A DNA stretch of 64,000 bases from NCBI RefSeq assembly GCF_003990045.1, contig NZ_RZGZ01000001.1:248001-312000 (forward strand), written 5' to 3'. The notes under the pieces were generated by a model. It made no database searches. It had not been told where the DNA came from and saw nothing but the letters and a program-made list of their open reading frames with translations. The stretch comes from Labedella endophytica. Lineage in GTDB: Bacteria; Actinomycetota; Actinomycetes; Actinomycetales; Microbacteriaceae. Made by a program: the position numbers and the translations under genes. Shown here one piece after another: positions 1 through 8,986 of this stretch; position 1 is the stretch's first letter; the number at the start of each line of letters is the position of its first letter.

Positions 1-331
1 TCACGGGCTCGCTGTCCGCCGCGGCGCCGGACGGCACCATCGACACGACGTAGGTCCCGGGGTCGAGCGGCAGGTAGTCGGAGATCTGCCCGTAGGTGAT
101 GTCGTCGAGCTCGTAGAGCACGTCCCCGCCGGCGAGCGACGTGAGCCGGACGTCGACGGACTTCGTGTCGGGGGAGAGGTGGGTGATGCGGGCCCAGCCG
201 TCGGTGGGCGCTGCCGCGTTCGCGGCGGTGGCCCCTCCGAGGGCGAGGGCGCCGGTGAGGAGCCCGCCGAGAGCGGTTGCTGCGGCGAGCCGGCGGAGGC
301 GGTTCGAGCGGTGCGTGGTGCGATCGGCCAT
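1..331 (-). CDS. DUF4397-like secreted protein, 3' end outside window
   Basis: The first ~110 codons of a minus-strand gene that runs off the left edge. The start ATG (329-331) has a good ribosome site, GAAAGGA, 7 nt upstream. Residues 1-40 form a classic signal peptide: a basic stretch with several Arg, then a Leu/Ala/Gly hydrophobic core ending in ANAA. The mature part opens with WARITHLSPD and continues with VDVRL and LPLDPGTY, the pattern of the DUF4397 beta-sandwich domain found in secreted actinobacterial proteins of unknown role. It lies 59 bp downstream of the GT39-like gene on the same strand and may be its last operon member. The family call is moderately sure; the function is unknown. 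Confidence 0.75.
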   Translation of the reverse strand, partial: MADRTTHRSNRLRRLAAATALGGLLTGALALGGATAANAAAPTDGWARITHLSPDTKSVDVRLTSLAGGDVLYELDDITYGQISDYLPLDPGTYVVSMVPSGAAADSEPV

Positions 332-390
332 GATGGCTTTTCCTTTCATCCGGGTGGATGTCGTGTGCGGTTGGAGGGGGAGGATGGTGG

Positions 391-2457
391 TCATCGGGTG
401 GTCCCGGTGACTCCGGAGATCAATCCGGCCGGTTCACTGATGGAGAAGGTGGCGAGCACGTTGTCGCCGGCGTCCTCGACGGCGCTCGCCGCGGTCACGC
501 CGGAGAGCCCGTCGAGCCAAGCGGTCGCGTCGTCGGCGCCCTCCGTGGTCGAGGTCGGCACACCGTCGATGGAGGAGACGAGGACCTGGCGCCGGACGGC
601 GTCGCCCTCTCCCTCCGAGATCGGGAAGTCGGCGACGGAGATCTCGGAGGTCACCGCGCGCTCCGCGAGGGCGAGCATGATGCGCGAGTCCACGAGACCC
701 GCTTCGAGCAGCGACCGGCTCTCGCCCGTGAGCGTGATGTTCGGGTTCTGCGCGAGCGCCGATCCCGCAGCCGAACGGGCGTCCGTCGACGCCTGCGCGT
801 CGGCCTCCGTCTGCTCGAGACCGTTCGGATCGACCCGTCGGACGTCCACCTGGGTGGATCCCTCGCCGAAGCTCGCGACGACCGTCGAGTTCGCGATCGT
901 CTCACTCACCTGGGGGAACGCGGTGGGGAATGTGCGCATCGAGTCCGTGGTGATGACGTAGTCGACGTCCTGCCACCCGTTCGGCAGGGTCGCCGCGACG
1001 GCCGGGTCGGTGTCGACCTTGTAGTACCAGATGACGTCCTCGCGATCGAAGCCGGCTTGGACGAGGTCGACCCACATGGCGTCGTCGACGACGAGCGTCG
1101 AATCGCGCTGCACGTTCGACTCCACCCACTGCTCGGCCTGGCGCATGGGGGCGTCGAGGTCGGCGAGGAGGAAACCGCGCAGCTGCGTCGTCCACAGGGG
1201 CACGATGGCGACCGCGGCGATCGCGGTCACGGCGATCCAGGCGGCGCGGGCCGTGCGACCCCGACGGCCCGATCGCTTCCAAGTGCGGAACGCGCGATCC
1301 GTGACGCCCGCGATCAGCAGGGCCGCGAACGGGATGAGCATGATGACGTAGGGCACGGGCAGGTAGCCGCCCGGCCGGAACATGAACGCGGTGAGCGTGA
1401 GAACGAAGATCGCGAAGGGTCGCAGCTTCCGCACGAAGAGGGCGGCCACGGCGGCGGCGAGTCCCGCCACGATGAACACGGGGTCGAGCTGCCACCACAT
1501 GCCGAGCGTGCGGTTGATGAGGCTCTCGGGATCGAAGACCGAACCGCTCGACTCGCGGCTCGCGAGCTGGAAAGCGACGCCGTCGAACAGGCTCACGCGG
1601 TTGGCGCCGGGAGCGACCTCGCCCTTGACGAGCGCGAGCGCCAGGTAGCCGCCGCCGACGAGGACGAGCACGCTCGACGCGACGGTGAGCGTGTAGCGTC
1701 GCGTCGCCTTCGAGGCGGTCCGCCACATCAGGAAGGCGAGAAGCGGCAGGGCGAGGAGATAGGTCTCCTTGCTGAGCACCGCGATTCCGAAAGCGAGTGC
1801 GCTGCCGGCGAAGGCCGCGAGTTGATTACGACGCGAGAGCGCGAGCAGGATCGCCCCGAGGAGCCAGACGGTCGCGATGTTGTCGAGGTACACCGAGCGG
1901 TGGAACTGCACGGCGAGAGGGGAGACCGCGAAGAGGAGCCCGGCGATCGCGGCGGCGGGCCGCGAGAACGACAACCGTCGGGCCAGGAACCACACGAGCA
2001 CGACGGCCACGAGGGTGAAGAACACCATGGCCTCGCGAGCGGCGAGCACGGCGACGTCGTAGCGGTCGAAAGCGCCGGTGAGTCCTGTGTACGCGGCGAT
2101 CTGGATCCAGCCGACGGGCGGGTGGTCGTACCAGTAGGTGTAGTGGGTGAGCTCGCCGAAGGCGCCGATCGCCCACGCCTGGGCCGTGTAGGTGCCCTCG
2201 TCGTCGATGCGCTGTGGCGATCCGCCCAGGTTGACGAGCTGGATCACGCCGGACGCGATCACGGTGGGGACGAGCCAGTAGAGGGACGCGGCGTGGTGCC
2301 GGAGGAAGCCTCCGAGGCGCGCGAACGGGTTTCGTCCGCGTCCCGATCCGCCGTCTCCGGTGGAGTCGTCGACGGGACCGGACGGTCGCGACGAGGGGGA
2401 ACCGGCAGCCGGACGCGGGGTCCGGTCGGTGCCGGGACGGTCGAGTGTGCTGGTCAT
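391..2457 (-). CDS. GT39/ArnT-like membrane glycosyltransferase
   Basis: A 688-residue polytopic protein. About 50 disordered Pro/Ser/Gly-rich N-terminal residues precede the first membrane segment (LYWLVPTVIASGVIQLV). The first outer loop carries RIDDEGTYTAQAW and the HPPVGW signature, typical of GT-C enzymes of the PMT/ArnT class (GT39/GT83), which move sugar from a polyprenyl-phosphate donor on the outer membrane face. Some ten further hydrophobic helices follow. After residue ~480 there is an extracytoplasmic tail, and the last ~110 residues form an extra acidic domain I do not recognise. The start ATG overlaps the stop of the GT2 gene by 4 bp, so the two are probably coupled. Expected role is decoration of a cell-surface glycan; substrate unknown. 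Confidence 0.85.
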   Translation of the reverse strand: MTSTLDRPGTDRTPRPAAGSPSSRPSGPVDDSTGDGGSGRGRNPFARLGGFLRHHAASLYWLVPTVIASGVIQLVNLGGSPQRIDDEGTYTAQAWAIGAFGELTHYTYWYDHPPVGWIQIAAYTGLTGAFDRYDVAVLAAREAMVFFTLVAVVLVWFLARRLSFSRPAAAIAGLLFAVSPLAVQFHRSVYLDNIATVWLLGAILLALSRRNQLAAFAGSALAFGIAVLSKETYLLALPLLAFLMWRTASKATRRYTLTVASSVLVLVGGGYLALALVKGEVAPGANRVSLFDGVAFQLASRESSGSVFDPESLINRTLGMWWQLDPVFIVAGLAAAVAALFVRKLRPFAIFVLTLTAFMFRPGGYLPVPYVIMLIPFAALLIAGVTDRAFRTWKRSGRRGRTARAAWIAVTAIAAVAIVPLWTTQLRGFLLADLDAPMRQAEQWVESNVQRDSTLVVDDAMWVDLVQAGFDREDVIWYYKVDTDPAVAATLPNGWQDVDYVITTDSMRTFPTAFPQVSETIANSTVVASFGEGSTQVDVRRVDPNGLEQTEADAQASTDARSAAGSALAQNPNITLTGESRSLLEAGLVDSRIMLALAERAVTSEISVADFPISEGEGDAVRRQVLVSSIDGVPTSTTEGADDATAWLDGLSGVTAASAVEDAGDNVLATFSISEPAGLISGVTGTTR

Positions 2458-3986
2458 CGGTCGTTCTCCGTGGAATCGGCGCCGGCTGCGGCGGACGTGG
2501 TGGAACGGATGGCGGTGGCACCGACGAGCACGTCGCGCTCGCCGCGGGTGGGGGCGTCGGCGGCGTCGCGGTGGGCGCCCGAGTGTTCGGTCTTCTCCCA
2601 CGAGTTGTCGCCCTTGAGCTGACGGAACACGGCGCGCACGGCGGCCCCGGCGAGGAACACCTGGTACGGGAAGGTGCCGAGCACGAGCTTCACGTAGTCG
2701 ATGAAGCGCGGCTTGCGGCCGTAGAGGCGGCCGAACTCGGTGAGCCCGGCGATCTCGGCCGCCACGGTGATGACGGTCGGGACGAGGGGGAGGAACGTGA
2801 AGAGCGCAATCGGGGTCGGCACCTTCGCGACCAGGACGAGCACGATCGAGACAGGCACGAGCAGGCCGGTGATCGCCTGCAGGAACGGCATCGAGAGCAG
2901 GTAGCGCGCGAATCCGCGCTGGCGGCGCGTGGGGAGCTTCTTCCATTCGCCCTTGCCGAGCACCTGGAGGAAGCCCTGGTTCCAGCGCGTGCGCTGCTTG
3001 TAGAGGCTCGTGAAGGTTCCGGGGGTCTCCTCGCGCGTCACGACGTCGGGGGAGTAGGCGACCACGATGTTCGCGCCGGCGCTCGAGAGCCGCACACCGA
3101 GCTCGCAGTCCTCGGCGAGGCAGTTCGCGTCCCAGCCGTCCGACCAGTCGAGCCACTCGCGCTTCACGAACACCGTGTTGCCGCCGAGCGGGATGAAGCG
3201 CGACTTCGCGTGGAAGTGGAGGCGCGAGCGGAACCAGAAGTAGTACTCGAGCACATTGCGCAGCGACCACCAGCTGGACTGGAAGTTCATGAGCTGCACG
3301 CCGCCCTGCACCACGTCGGCACCGGTCTCCTTGAAGCGTGTGTCGACGAGGGACAACAATCGCGGGTGCACCTCGTCCTCGGCGTCGAACACGCCGATGA
3401 CGTCTCCCGTGGAGACGGTCAGGGCGAGGTTGAGCGCCTTCGGCTTGTTCTTCGGCACGCTGTCGTCGACGATCACACGGATGAGTTCCGGGTGACGGGC
3501 AGCTGCCTCGCGAGCGACGAGCTCGGTGCCCGGGTCGTCGTGTCCGACGATCGCGATGATCTCGAAGTTCGGGTGCGTCTGCGTCGCGAGACGGTCGAGA
3601 GTCTGCCCGAGCACCTCCTCCTCGTGCCGGGCGGGAACGAGGAGGGTGAAGCGGTGCACCGGTCGCGAGGGCTTCGCGGGGAAGCGTGTGGCGGAGAGGC
3701 TCGAGGCGTCGCGCCACGCGTGCAGCATCCACCAGAGCGTCGTCACGGCGATCACCGTGAGGCCGACGGCCACGAGGATGAGGGTCGAGTAGCCGATCCA
3801 CTCGCCGACGCTCCAGTCGGGCAGGCTCAGGCCGAAGGTCGCGGATCCCGCGGTGTCGGGAGCGGGGGCTGGCGCCGGGACGGCGGGTTCGGCGGGCGCC
3901 GACGGGGTGAGGAGCGGCGCGGGTTCGTCGTCCGTCGCGGTCAGGAAGCCCGGCGCGAGTGCGGTGAGGCTGAGTGGCGTGATCAT
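2454..3986 (-). CDS. GT2 family membrane glycosyltransferase
   Basis: A 510-residue processive-type glycosyltransferase. A Pro/Ala-rich N-terminus and one membrane helix (about 64-87) precede a GT-A domain (about 110-340). Visible motifs are LLVPARHEEE at the nucleotide site, DAED at 201-204 (metal/UDP-sugar binding), AEDCELG near 291 (catalytic ED) and QRTRW at 331-335, the Q(R/Q)xRW signature of cellulose-synthase-like enzymes. Three C-terminal membrane helices follow. Family members transfer nucleotide-activated hexoses either to a growing chain or to polyprenyl phosphate; with GtrA and a GT39 partner, the latter role (making the lipid-linked donor) is plausible. It overlaps the genes on both sides by 4 bp. 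Confidence 0.88.
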   Translation of the reverse strand: MITPLSLTALAPGFLTATDDEPAPLLTPSAPAEPAVPAPAPAPDTAGSATFGLSLPDWSVGEWIGYSTLILVAVGLTVIAVTTLWWMLHAWRDASSLSATRFPAKPSRPVHRFTLLVPARHEEEVLGQTLDRLATQTHPNFEIIAIVGHDDPGTELVAREAAARHPELIRVIVDDSVPKNKPKALNLALTVSTGDVIGVFDAEDEVHPRLLSLVDTRFKETGADVVQGGVQLMNFQSSWWSLRNVLEYYFWFRSRLHFHAKSRFIPLGGNTVFVKREWLDWSDGWDANCLAEDCELGVRLSSAGANIVVAYSPDVVTREETPGTFTSLYKQRTRWNQGFLQVLGKGEWKKLPTRRQRGFARYLLSMPFLQAITGLLVPVSIVLVLVAKVPTPIALFTFLPLVPTVITVAAEIAGLTEFGRLYGRKPRFIDYVKLVLGTFPYQVFLAGAAVRAVFRQLKGDNSWEKTEHSGAHRDAADAPTRGERDVLVGATAIRSTTSAAAGADSTENDR

Positions 3987-4786
3987 CGGATTCCTCTGGT
4001 GTCGGTGTGGAGAGGTGCGGTGTCGAGAGGTGCAGGGCGGAGAGGTGCGCTGTCGAGAGGTGCGCTGTCGAGTGGTGCAGGGTGGAGAGTCGCTCTCGGG
4101 GAGAGCGGTGCATTCACGTGCGACGCGGAGGGGCGCGGGGGACGGATTCGGGTTCCGCCCCCCGCTTCGGTGACGTCACGCCATTGGGCGTCACCCGTTC
4201 GGGGGGTAGTTCGGGTCCGGCCCGGGTCCGGTTCGATATCCGTCGGGGGCTTTACATCTGAGGGGTTGTCACCTACGGTCCGCGCGGGGCGGAACACGAT
4301 GTAGCGGTAGCCGATGTAGCGGAACGCGGTGCCGAGCACGAGTCCGACGCCGTTCCCCGCGATGTTGTCGGCGAGCTGCGAGGTGAACCCGAGCACGTAG
4401 TGCGAGACGAACAGGCAGGCCGCGGCGATGAGGAGTCCGCCCACGTTCATGACAGCGAAGAGGAACGCCTCCCGCGCCACGTTTCCGCCGCGGGTCGCCC
4501 GGAAGGTGAGGAGCCGGTTGCCGATCCATGCGACGACCGTCGCGACGGCGACCGAGGCGACCTTCGACCAGATCGGCGAACCCTCGAGCACCGTCGCCCG
4601 GAGCACGTTGTACACGCCGAGGTCGACGACGAAGGCGATCGCGCCCACTCCGCCGAAGGTCGCGAGCGAGGCGATCGTGGCCTTCCAGCGTGCGAGCAGG
4701 CGTGCCATCGACGCGATCCCCGACCGGCTGAGGGCGGGGGGCACGGGGATCCCACGTGTGTGAGGGGTGCTCGGATTCGCGGACAT
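3983..4786 (-). CDS. GtrA family membrane protein with repetitive tail
   Basis: 267 residues. Positions ~35-165 hold four membrane helices with the GtrA pattern (FGGVGAIAFVVDLGVYN at the first helix; WIGNRLLTFR after the second). GtrA proteins are thought to flip polyprenyl-linked sugars for glycan modification. Beyond residue ~170 the protein departs from the usual ~130-residue family length: a charged linker is followed by a low-complexity tail of APLDS-type pentapeptides (last ~40 residues), encoded by a 15-bp tandem repeat at about 4006-4085. The gene is first in the minus-strand glycan operon. A TATACC-like -10 about 40 nt upstream of the start is possible. The GtrA call is sure; the role of the tail is unknown. 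Confidence 0.85.
   Translation of the reverse strand: MSANPSTPHTRGIPVPPALSRSGIASMARLLARWKATIASLATFGGVGAIAFVVDLGVYNVLRATVLEGSPIWSKVASVAVATVVAWIGNRLLTFRATRGGNVAREAFLFAVMNVGGLLIAAACLFVSHYVLGFTSQLADNIAGNGVGLVLGTAFRYIGYRYIVFRPARTVGDNPSDVKPPTDIEPDPGRTRTTPRTGDAQWRDVTEAGGGTRIRPPRPSASHVNAPLSPRATLHPAPLDSAPLDSAPLRPAPLDTAPLHTDTRGIR
4006..4085. repeat. 15-bp coding tandem repeat in gtrA-like gene
   Basis: About five imperfect units of roughly 15 bp (consensus TGTCGAGAGGTGCGC on the plus strand). They encode Ala-Pro-Leu-x-x pentapeptides at the C-terminus of the GtrA-like protein. In-frame unit gain or loss would alter tail length without disrupting the gene. Confidence 0.8.
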
Positions 4787-4867
4787 GTCGGTGTGTCCGT
4801 ACCCCCCGAACGGGACGGTTTGGTATAAACCCTCACTTTCAGGAAACGTTCACCTCCCCGAAACACC

Positions 4868-4938
4868 GAGGGGGCTACTCCCGAGCGAGGGCGCCACCTC
4901 TACATGGCGCCCTCGGTGCGGAGGTGTAGCCCTCGACG
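4868..4938. repeat. Dispersed palindrome family 1, copy A
   Basis: An imperfect 70-bp inverted repeat. Outer arms are GGGGCTAC and GTAGCCCTC; the inner hairpin is CGAGGGCGCCA with TGGCGCCCTCG around an 8-nt loop. A near-identical copy in the same orientation lies at 51344-51412, with about the first 30 nt identical. It sits in the divergent gap between the GtrA-like gene and the lytic transglycosylase. It resembles a REP/MITE-type intergenic element rather than a simple terminator, since no T-tract follows. Confidence 0.8.
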
Positions 4939-4980
4939 CGGCCGGGCGGGCATCACCCGGTCGCTGTCAGCGGCTCCGTC

Positions 4981-4986
4981 TACACT
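4981..4986 (+). promoter_or_regulatory. Putative -10 hexamer TACACT
   Basis: TANNNT hexamer upstream of the transglycosylase. Transcription would start near 4993, just before a 15-codon mini-ORF (4997-5044) whose stop overlaps the GTG start of the transglycosylase as GTGA. No clear -35 element is visible. Confidence 0.45.
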
Positions 4987-5040
4987 CGGGGTCGTCATGC
5001 TCCTGTCTCCGTCCGCCTCCGATGAGCAGGCGGCGAACCG

Positions 5041-5874
5041 GTGAACGCGCGCCGCTCCTCGCAATCGCGATCACAGTCACCGTCCCGGAAGCGCTCGCGG
5101 CGCCGCCGGTCGAACGGCTCCGGAGCGCTCGCGACGGTCGCGGTCACGGCGGCCGTCGTCGCATTCGGCGTGATCATCGCCCTCGTCGTCCTCGCCACCG
5201 GTCGCGGTACGACGCAGGGGCCGTCGGGCGCGGCACCGGGCCGCACGGACCCGATCGTCGCGGACGGCCGGATCGACGCGGCACCCATCCCGGCGGATCG
5301 CTCGATCTCCGCGCTCGCCGACCCCGACTGGATCGCTGAGATCGCCGGGCGCACCGGTATCCCGATCCGCCCGCTCTCCGCTTACGCGGGCGCGGCACTC
5401 CGGCTCGCCGAGGAGCAGCCCGCGTGCCGGCTCGAATGGACGACGCTCGCCGCGATCGGCCGCGTCGAGACCGTGCACGCGACGATCTTCGACAGTGCGC
5501 TCGACCGCGACGGGGTCGCGACGCCTCCGATCGTCGGCATCCCCCTCGACGGAGACGGCGTCCTCGCCATCCCCGACACGGACGGGGGAGCGCTCGACGA
5601 CGACACCGAGTGGGACCGCGCCGTCGGCCCGATGCAGTTCATCCCGACCACGTGGGCGATCATCGGGTCGGACGGGAACGCCGACGGTTCGGCGGACCCC
5701 CAGCAGATCGACGATGCGGTGCTCACGGCGGCGCGGTATCTCTGCCAGTACGAGAGGGACCTCGCCGATCCGTCCGCCTGGATCGCCGCGGTGCACGCCT
5801 ACAACCCGAACACGGAGTACCGCGACGACGTCGCCGGCTTCGCCGATCGGTACGCCGACGCCGCGAACGGATGA
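5041..5874 (+). CDS. Lytic murein transglycosylase, membrane-anchored
   Basis: 277 residues from a GTG start. A basic cytoplasmic stretch (1-26) and one membrane helix (about 29-53) lead to an extracellular SLT-like domain. The catalytic Glu is in AAIGRVE, and AVGPMQFIPTTWAIIG plus DAVLTAARYLC are the hallmark MltB/SLT_2 segments. Such enzymes cleave the MurNAc-GlcNAc bond of peptidoglycan, producing 1,6-anhydro-MurNAc, during wall growth or remodelling. No upstream in-frame start exists. The mini-ORF at 4997-5044 ends in a GTGA overlap with this start, so translational coupling is possible. No SPOR or PG-binding domain is visible. Confidence 0.88.
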   Translation: MNARRSSQSRSQSPSRKRSRRRRSNGSGALATVAVTAAVVAFGVIIALVVLATGRGTTQGPSGAAPGRTDPIVADGRIDAAPIPADRSISALADPDWIAEIAGRTGIPIRPLSAYAGAALRLAEEQPACRLEWTTLAAIGRVETVHATIFDSALDRDGVATPPIVGIPLDGDGVLAIPDTDGGALDDDTEWDRAVGPMQFIPTTWAIIGSDGNADGSADPQQIDDAVLTAARYLCQYERDLADPSAWIAAVHAYNPNTEYRDDVAGFADRYADAANG

Positions 5875-5961
5875 CGGGTCCGCGGCCCGGCCTCCCCAGC
5901 GCACGCCCGGGGGCGTAGTGCTCGCGTCCCCGCCGATACGATGGATCCCATGGTGGTGAAC

Positions 5962-7380
5962 ATGGCCGAGGCACTCGTGCGCCTGCAGACCCTCGCCGGA
6001 TCTCCCACGGTGTCGACGCTCGCCGCGGCGTTCCGCGAGGCCGGTCACGAACTCGCCCTCGTCGGCGGGCCGGTGCGGGACGCGATGCTCGATCGGGGCA
6101 CGAACGATCTCGACTTCACCACCGACGCCCGTCCCGACGAGATCCTGCGCATCGTCACGCCCGTGTCCACGGCGCAGTGGGACATCGGCCGTGAGTTCGG
6201 CACGATCGGTGCCCGCATCGCGGGCGAGACCGTCGAGATCACGACCTACCGGGCGGACGAGTACGACGGCGCCACGCGCAAGCCGGTCGTCGCGTTCGGT
6301 GACTCTCTCGAGGGAGATCTCGTGCGCCGCGATTTCACGGTCAACGCGATGGCACTCCGGCTGCCGGAGGTGACCCTCGTCGACCCGTCCGGCGGTGTCG
6401 AGGACCTCATCGGCGGCGTGCTGCGCACTCCGATCGACCCCGACGTGAGCTTCGGCGACGACCCGTTGCGGATGCTCCGCGCCGCCCGGTTCGCCGGCCA
6501 GCTGGGCTTCTCCGTGCATGATGACGCCCGCGGCGCGATGCGCGACCGCGCGGCGACCCTCGACATCGTGAGTGCCGAGCGGATCCAGGGGGAGCTCACG
6601 AAGCTGCTCTCGACCGACGCGCCGCGTGCCGGCATCCGCCTCCTCGTGGATACGGGGCTCGCCGATCGCTTCCTGCCGGAGATCCCCGCGCTGCGGCTCG
6701 AGATCGACGAGCACCACCACCACAAGGACGTCTACGAGCACTCCCTCACGGTGCTCGACCAGGCCATCGGGTACGAGAAGTCGCGCCACCCGGGTGAGGC
6801 GCCGGACGTCACGCTCCGGCTCGCCGCCCTGCTGCACGACATCGGCAAGCCGGCGACGAAGCGGACAGAGGCCGGCGGGGTGACGTTCTATCACCACGAC
6901 ATCGTGGGCGCGAAGCTCGCGAAGAAGCGCCTCGGTGCGCTGCGGTACGACAGCGACACCATCCGGGACGTCGCGCGACTCGTGGAGCTGCACTTGCGCT
7001 TCTTCGGGTACACCGAGGCCGCGTGGAGCGATTCGGCCGTGCGCCGCTACGTGCGCGATGCAGGTCCCCTCCTCGAGCGCCTTCACATGCTCACACGCGC
7101 CGACGTGACGACGCGCAACAAGCGGAAGGCCGACCGTCTCGGCTTCGCGTACGACGACCTCGAGGAGCGCATCGCCACGCTCCGCGAGCAGGAGGAGATG
7201 GACTCCGTCCGTCCCGACCTCGACGGGAACCGCATCCAGGAGGTGCTCGGTGTGCCCCCGGGACGGGTCGTCGGCGAGGCGTATCGCTTCCTGCTCGAGG
7301 TGCGGCTCGACGAGGGTCCGCTCCCTCCGGAGGAGGCCGAACGCCGCCTCCTCGCCTGGTGGGCCGACCGCTCCGAGTGA
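5962..7380 (+). CDS. pcnA: CCA-adding tRNA nucleotidyltransferase
   Basis: About 472 residues. The class II polymerase head shows the active site GGPVRD followed by LDF (GxVRD...DxD-like), then the RNA/head-binding RMLRAARFAGQLGF segment. An HD domain follows, with HHHHKDVYEHS and LLHDIGKP as metal ligands. It adds or repairs the 3' CCA end of tRNAs using CTP and ATP. A TACGAT hexamer (5937-5942) places transcription start at about 5950, so ATG 5950 (leaderless) or ATG 5962 are both possible; I give 5962 because MAEAL is the usual family N-terminus. It stands alone, and a hairpin at 7418-7441 may terminate it. Confidence 0.93.
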   Translation: MAEALVRLQTLAGSPTVSTLAAAFREAGHELALVGGPVRDAMLDRGTNDLDFTTDARPDEILRIVTPVSTAQWDIGREFGTIGARIAGETVEITTYRADEYDGATRKPVVAFGDSLEGDLVRRDFTVNAMALRLPEVTLVDPSGGVEDLIGGVLRTPIDPDVSFGDDPLRMLRAARFAGQLGFSVHDDARGAMRDRAATLDIVSAERIQGELTKLLSTDAPRAGIRLLVDTGLADRFLPEIPALRLEIDEHHHHKDVYEHSLTVLDQAIGYEKSRHPGEAPDVTLRLAALLHDIGKPATKRTEAGGVTFYHHDIVGAKLAKKRLGALRYDSDTIRDVARLVELHLRFFGYTEAAWSDSAVRRYVRDAGPLLERLHMLTRADVTTRNKRKADRLGFAYDDLEERIATLREQEEMDSVRPDLDGNRIQEVLGVPPGRVVGEAYRFLLEVRLDEGPLPPEEAERRLLAWWADRSE

Positions 7381-7417
7381 GGCCCTGGCGGGCGTCCGGC
7401 CGTCATGTGCGAGAGGG

Positions 7418-7441
7418 GTCGACTGGGTCTTCCCCAGCCGA
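7418..7441. terminator. Possible hairpin terminator after pcnA
   Basis: A short stem of GTCG and CTGGG paired with CCCAG and CGAC, with one mismatch and a 4-nt loop. No T-run follows, so the call is weak. The rest of the 243-bp gap before the next gene holds a TATTCT hexamer at 7448-7453 that could be its -10. Confidence 0.35.
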
Positions 7442-7623
7442 CGGGCGTATTCTGTCCTCTGGCCGTCCCGTCCACCGTGACGTCGCGTGCGGCCACGCGG
7501 GGCGGAACCCGAGGTCGCGAACGGCGTGACACTCCGCCCGTCGACCGGGGATCCGAGACCTCCGGTCGATCGATCCGCGTCGCCACGACGGGACGGATCG
7601 AACCGAAGCACCGAAGGACGAAC

Positions 7624-8952
7624 ATGTCACCTCGCATCGCCCGGACACTCGCCCTGTCCGCTGCCACCGCCATCCTCCTCGCGGGGTGCGCGCCGGAACC
7701 GGACCCGGCTGCCGACGAGCCCACGACCGTCACCTTCCGCCTCTGGGACGAGACGGTGGCCGCGTCCTACGAGGAGTCGTTCGACGCCTTCGAGGAGACC
7801 CACCCGGACATCGACGTCCAGGTCAACGTGGTCGACTGGGAGGACTACTGGACGGACCTGCGCACCGACATCGCCGACCAGACGATGGACGACCTGTTCT
7901 GGGTCAACAACTCGTACTTCGGCGCCTATGCGGATGCCGGCAGCCTCGTCAACGTCGACGATGTGCTCGGCGAAACGGCGAAGGACGCCTGGGAGCCGTC
8001 CGTCGTGGACCAGTTCACGCGTGACGACAGCCTGTGGGGCGTCCCGCAGATCTACGACGCCGGCATCGCCGTCTACTACAACACCGCGATGGTCGAGGCG
8101 GCCGGGCTGACGCCGGAGGCCCTCGAGGACCTCACCTGGTCCCCGGATCCCGAGGAGGACACCTACACGGAGGCGGCTCGCACGCTCACGCTCGACTCCT
8201 CCGGGCGGGCCGCCGGCACCGAGGGCTTCGATCCCGCCGCGGTCAGCCAGTACGGGACGAACCTCGCATACGACCTCCAGGCCATCCTCCTGCCGTTCAT
8301 CGGCTCGAACGGCGGAGAGTTCCAGGACGGCGAGGACTTCGTGTTCGCCGACGACGAGAAGGCCACGGAGGCGATCTCCTACCTCGTCTCGAAGATCCGA
8401 TCGGATCACGTCGCGCCGGACCCTGCGGAGACGAGCGCTGATGGCGACTTCAGCCGTGACGCCTTCATCGACGGCCGGATGGCGATGTTCCAGTCGGGCC
8501 TCTACAACCTGAAGAACGTGCAGGCGGGGGCCGACTTCGACTGGGGGGTCGCCATGATCCCGAGTGGCCCGGCCGGCCAGGTGTCCGTGACGAACGGCGT
8601 CGTGGCCGCCGGCAATGCGGCGTCCGAGAACCAGGACGCGATCGCCGAGGTGCTCGAATGGCTCGGAACCGAGGAGGGTGCTGCCCCTCTCGGCGAGTCC
8701 GGGGCGGCCGTTCCCGGGGTGACCGACGCGCAGAGCACCTTCTTCGACTACTGGGAGGGCGAGGGCGTCGACGTCGACCCGTTCTTCGACGTGGTGGGCG
8801 ACGACACGATCCCCTCACCGACGGGACCGGACTTCGCGAAGGCCTTCGCCGAGTACGACCCGATCGTCCGCTCCGTCTTCGAGGGAGGCGTGACCGTGGA
8901 GGACGGTCTCCGCGCCGCCCAGGACGCCGCCAACTCGGCCCTCGCCGGCTGA
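7624..8952 (+). CDS. Sugar-type ABC substrate-binding lipoprotein
   Basis: 442 residues from ATG with AAGGAC 5 nt upstream. Residues 1-22 are a lipoprotein signal ending in LLAGC; the Cys is the lipid anchor. The mature part has the family 1 (sugar-binding) layout: TFRLWDE, HPDIDVQVNVVDWEDYW, DDLFWVNNSYFGAYADAG and the hinge motif GVPQIYDAGIAVYYN. Acidic composition is typical of extracellular actinobacterial proteins. Its job would be to deliver a sugar or oligosaccharide to an importer, but no permease or ATPase gene lies next to it on either side, so its transporter must be encoded elsewhere or it is a relic. Confidence 0.88.
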   Translation: MSPRIARTLALSAATAILLAGCAPEPDPAADEPTTVTFRLWDETVAASYEESFDAFEETHPDIDVQVNVVDWEDYWTDLRTDIADQTMDDLFWVNNSYFGAYADAGSLVNVDDVLGETAKDAWEPSVVDQFTRDDSLWGVPQIYDAGIAVYYNTAMVEAAGLTPEALEDLTWSPDPEEDTYTEAARTLTLDSSGRAAGTEGFDPAAVSQYGTNLAYDLQAILLPFIGSNGGEFQDGEDFVFADDEKATEAISYLVSKIRSDHVAPDPAETSADGDFSRDAFIDGRMAMFQSGLYNLKNVQAGADFDWGVAMIPSGPAGQVSVTNGVVAAGNAASENQDAIAEVLEWLGTEEGAAPLGESGAAVPGVTDAQSTFFDYWEGEGVDVDPFFDVVGDDTIPSPTGPDFAKAFAEYDPIVRSVFEGGVTVEDGLRAAQDAANSALAG

Positions 8953-8986
8953 CCGGGCGGGGCGCGGCGCGCCCGCGGATTTTCAC

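Noticed and set aside
358-2622. Long plus-strand open frame (754 codons) opposite the GT39-like gene
   Set aside because: Arg/Glu/Asp/Gly-rich translation typical of antisense frames in high-GC DNA; the minus strand has a coherent membrane enzyme.
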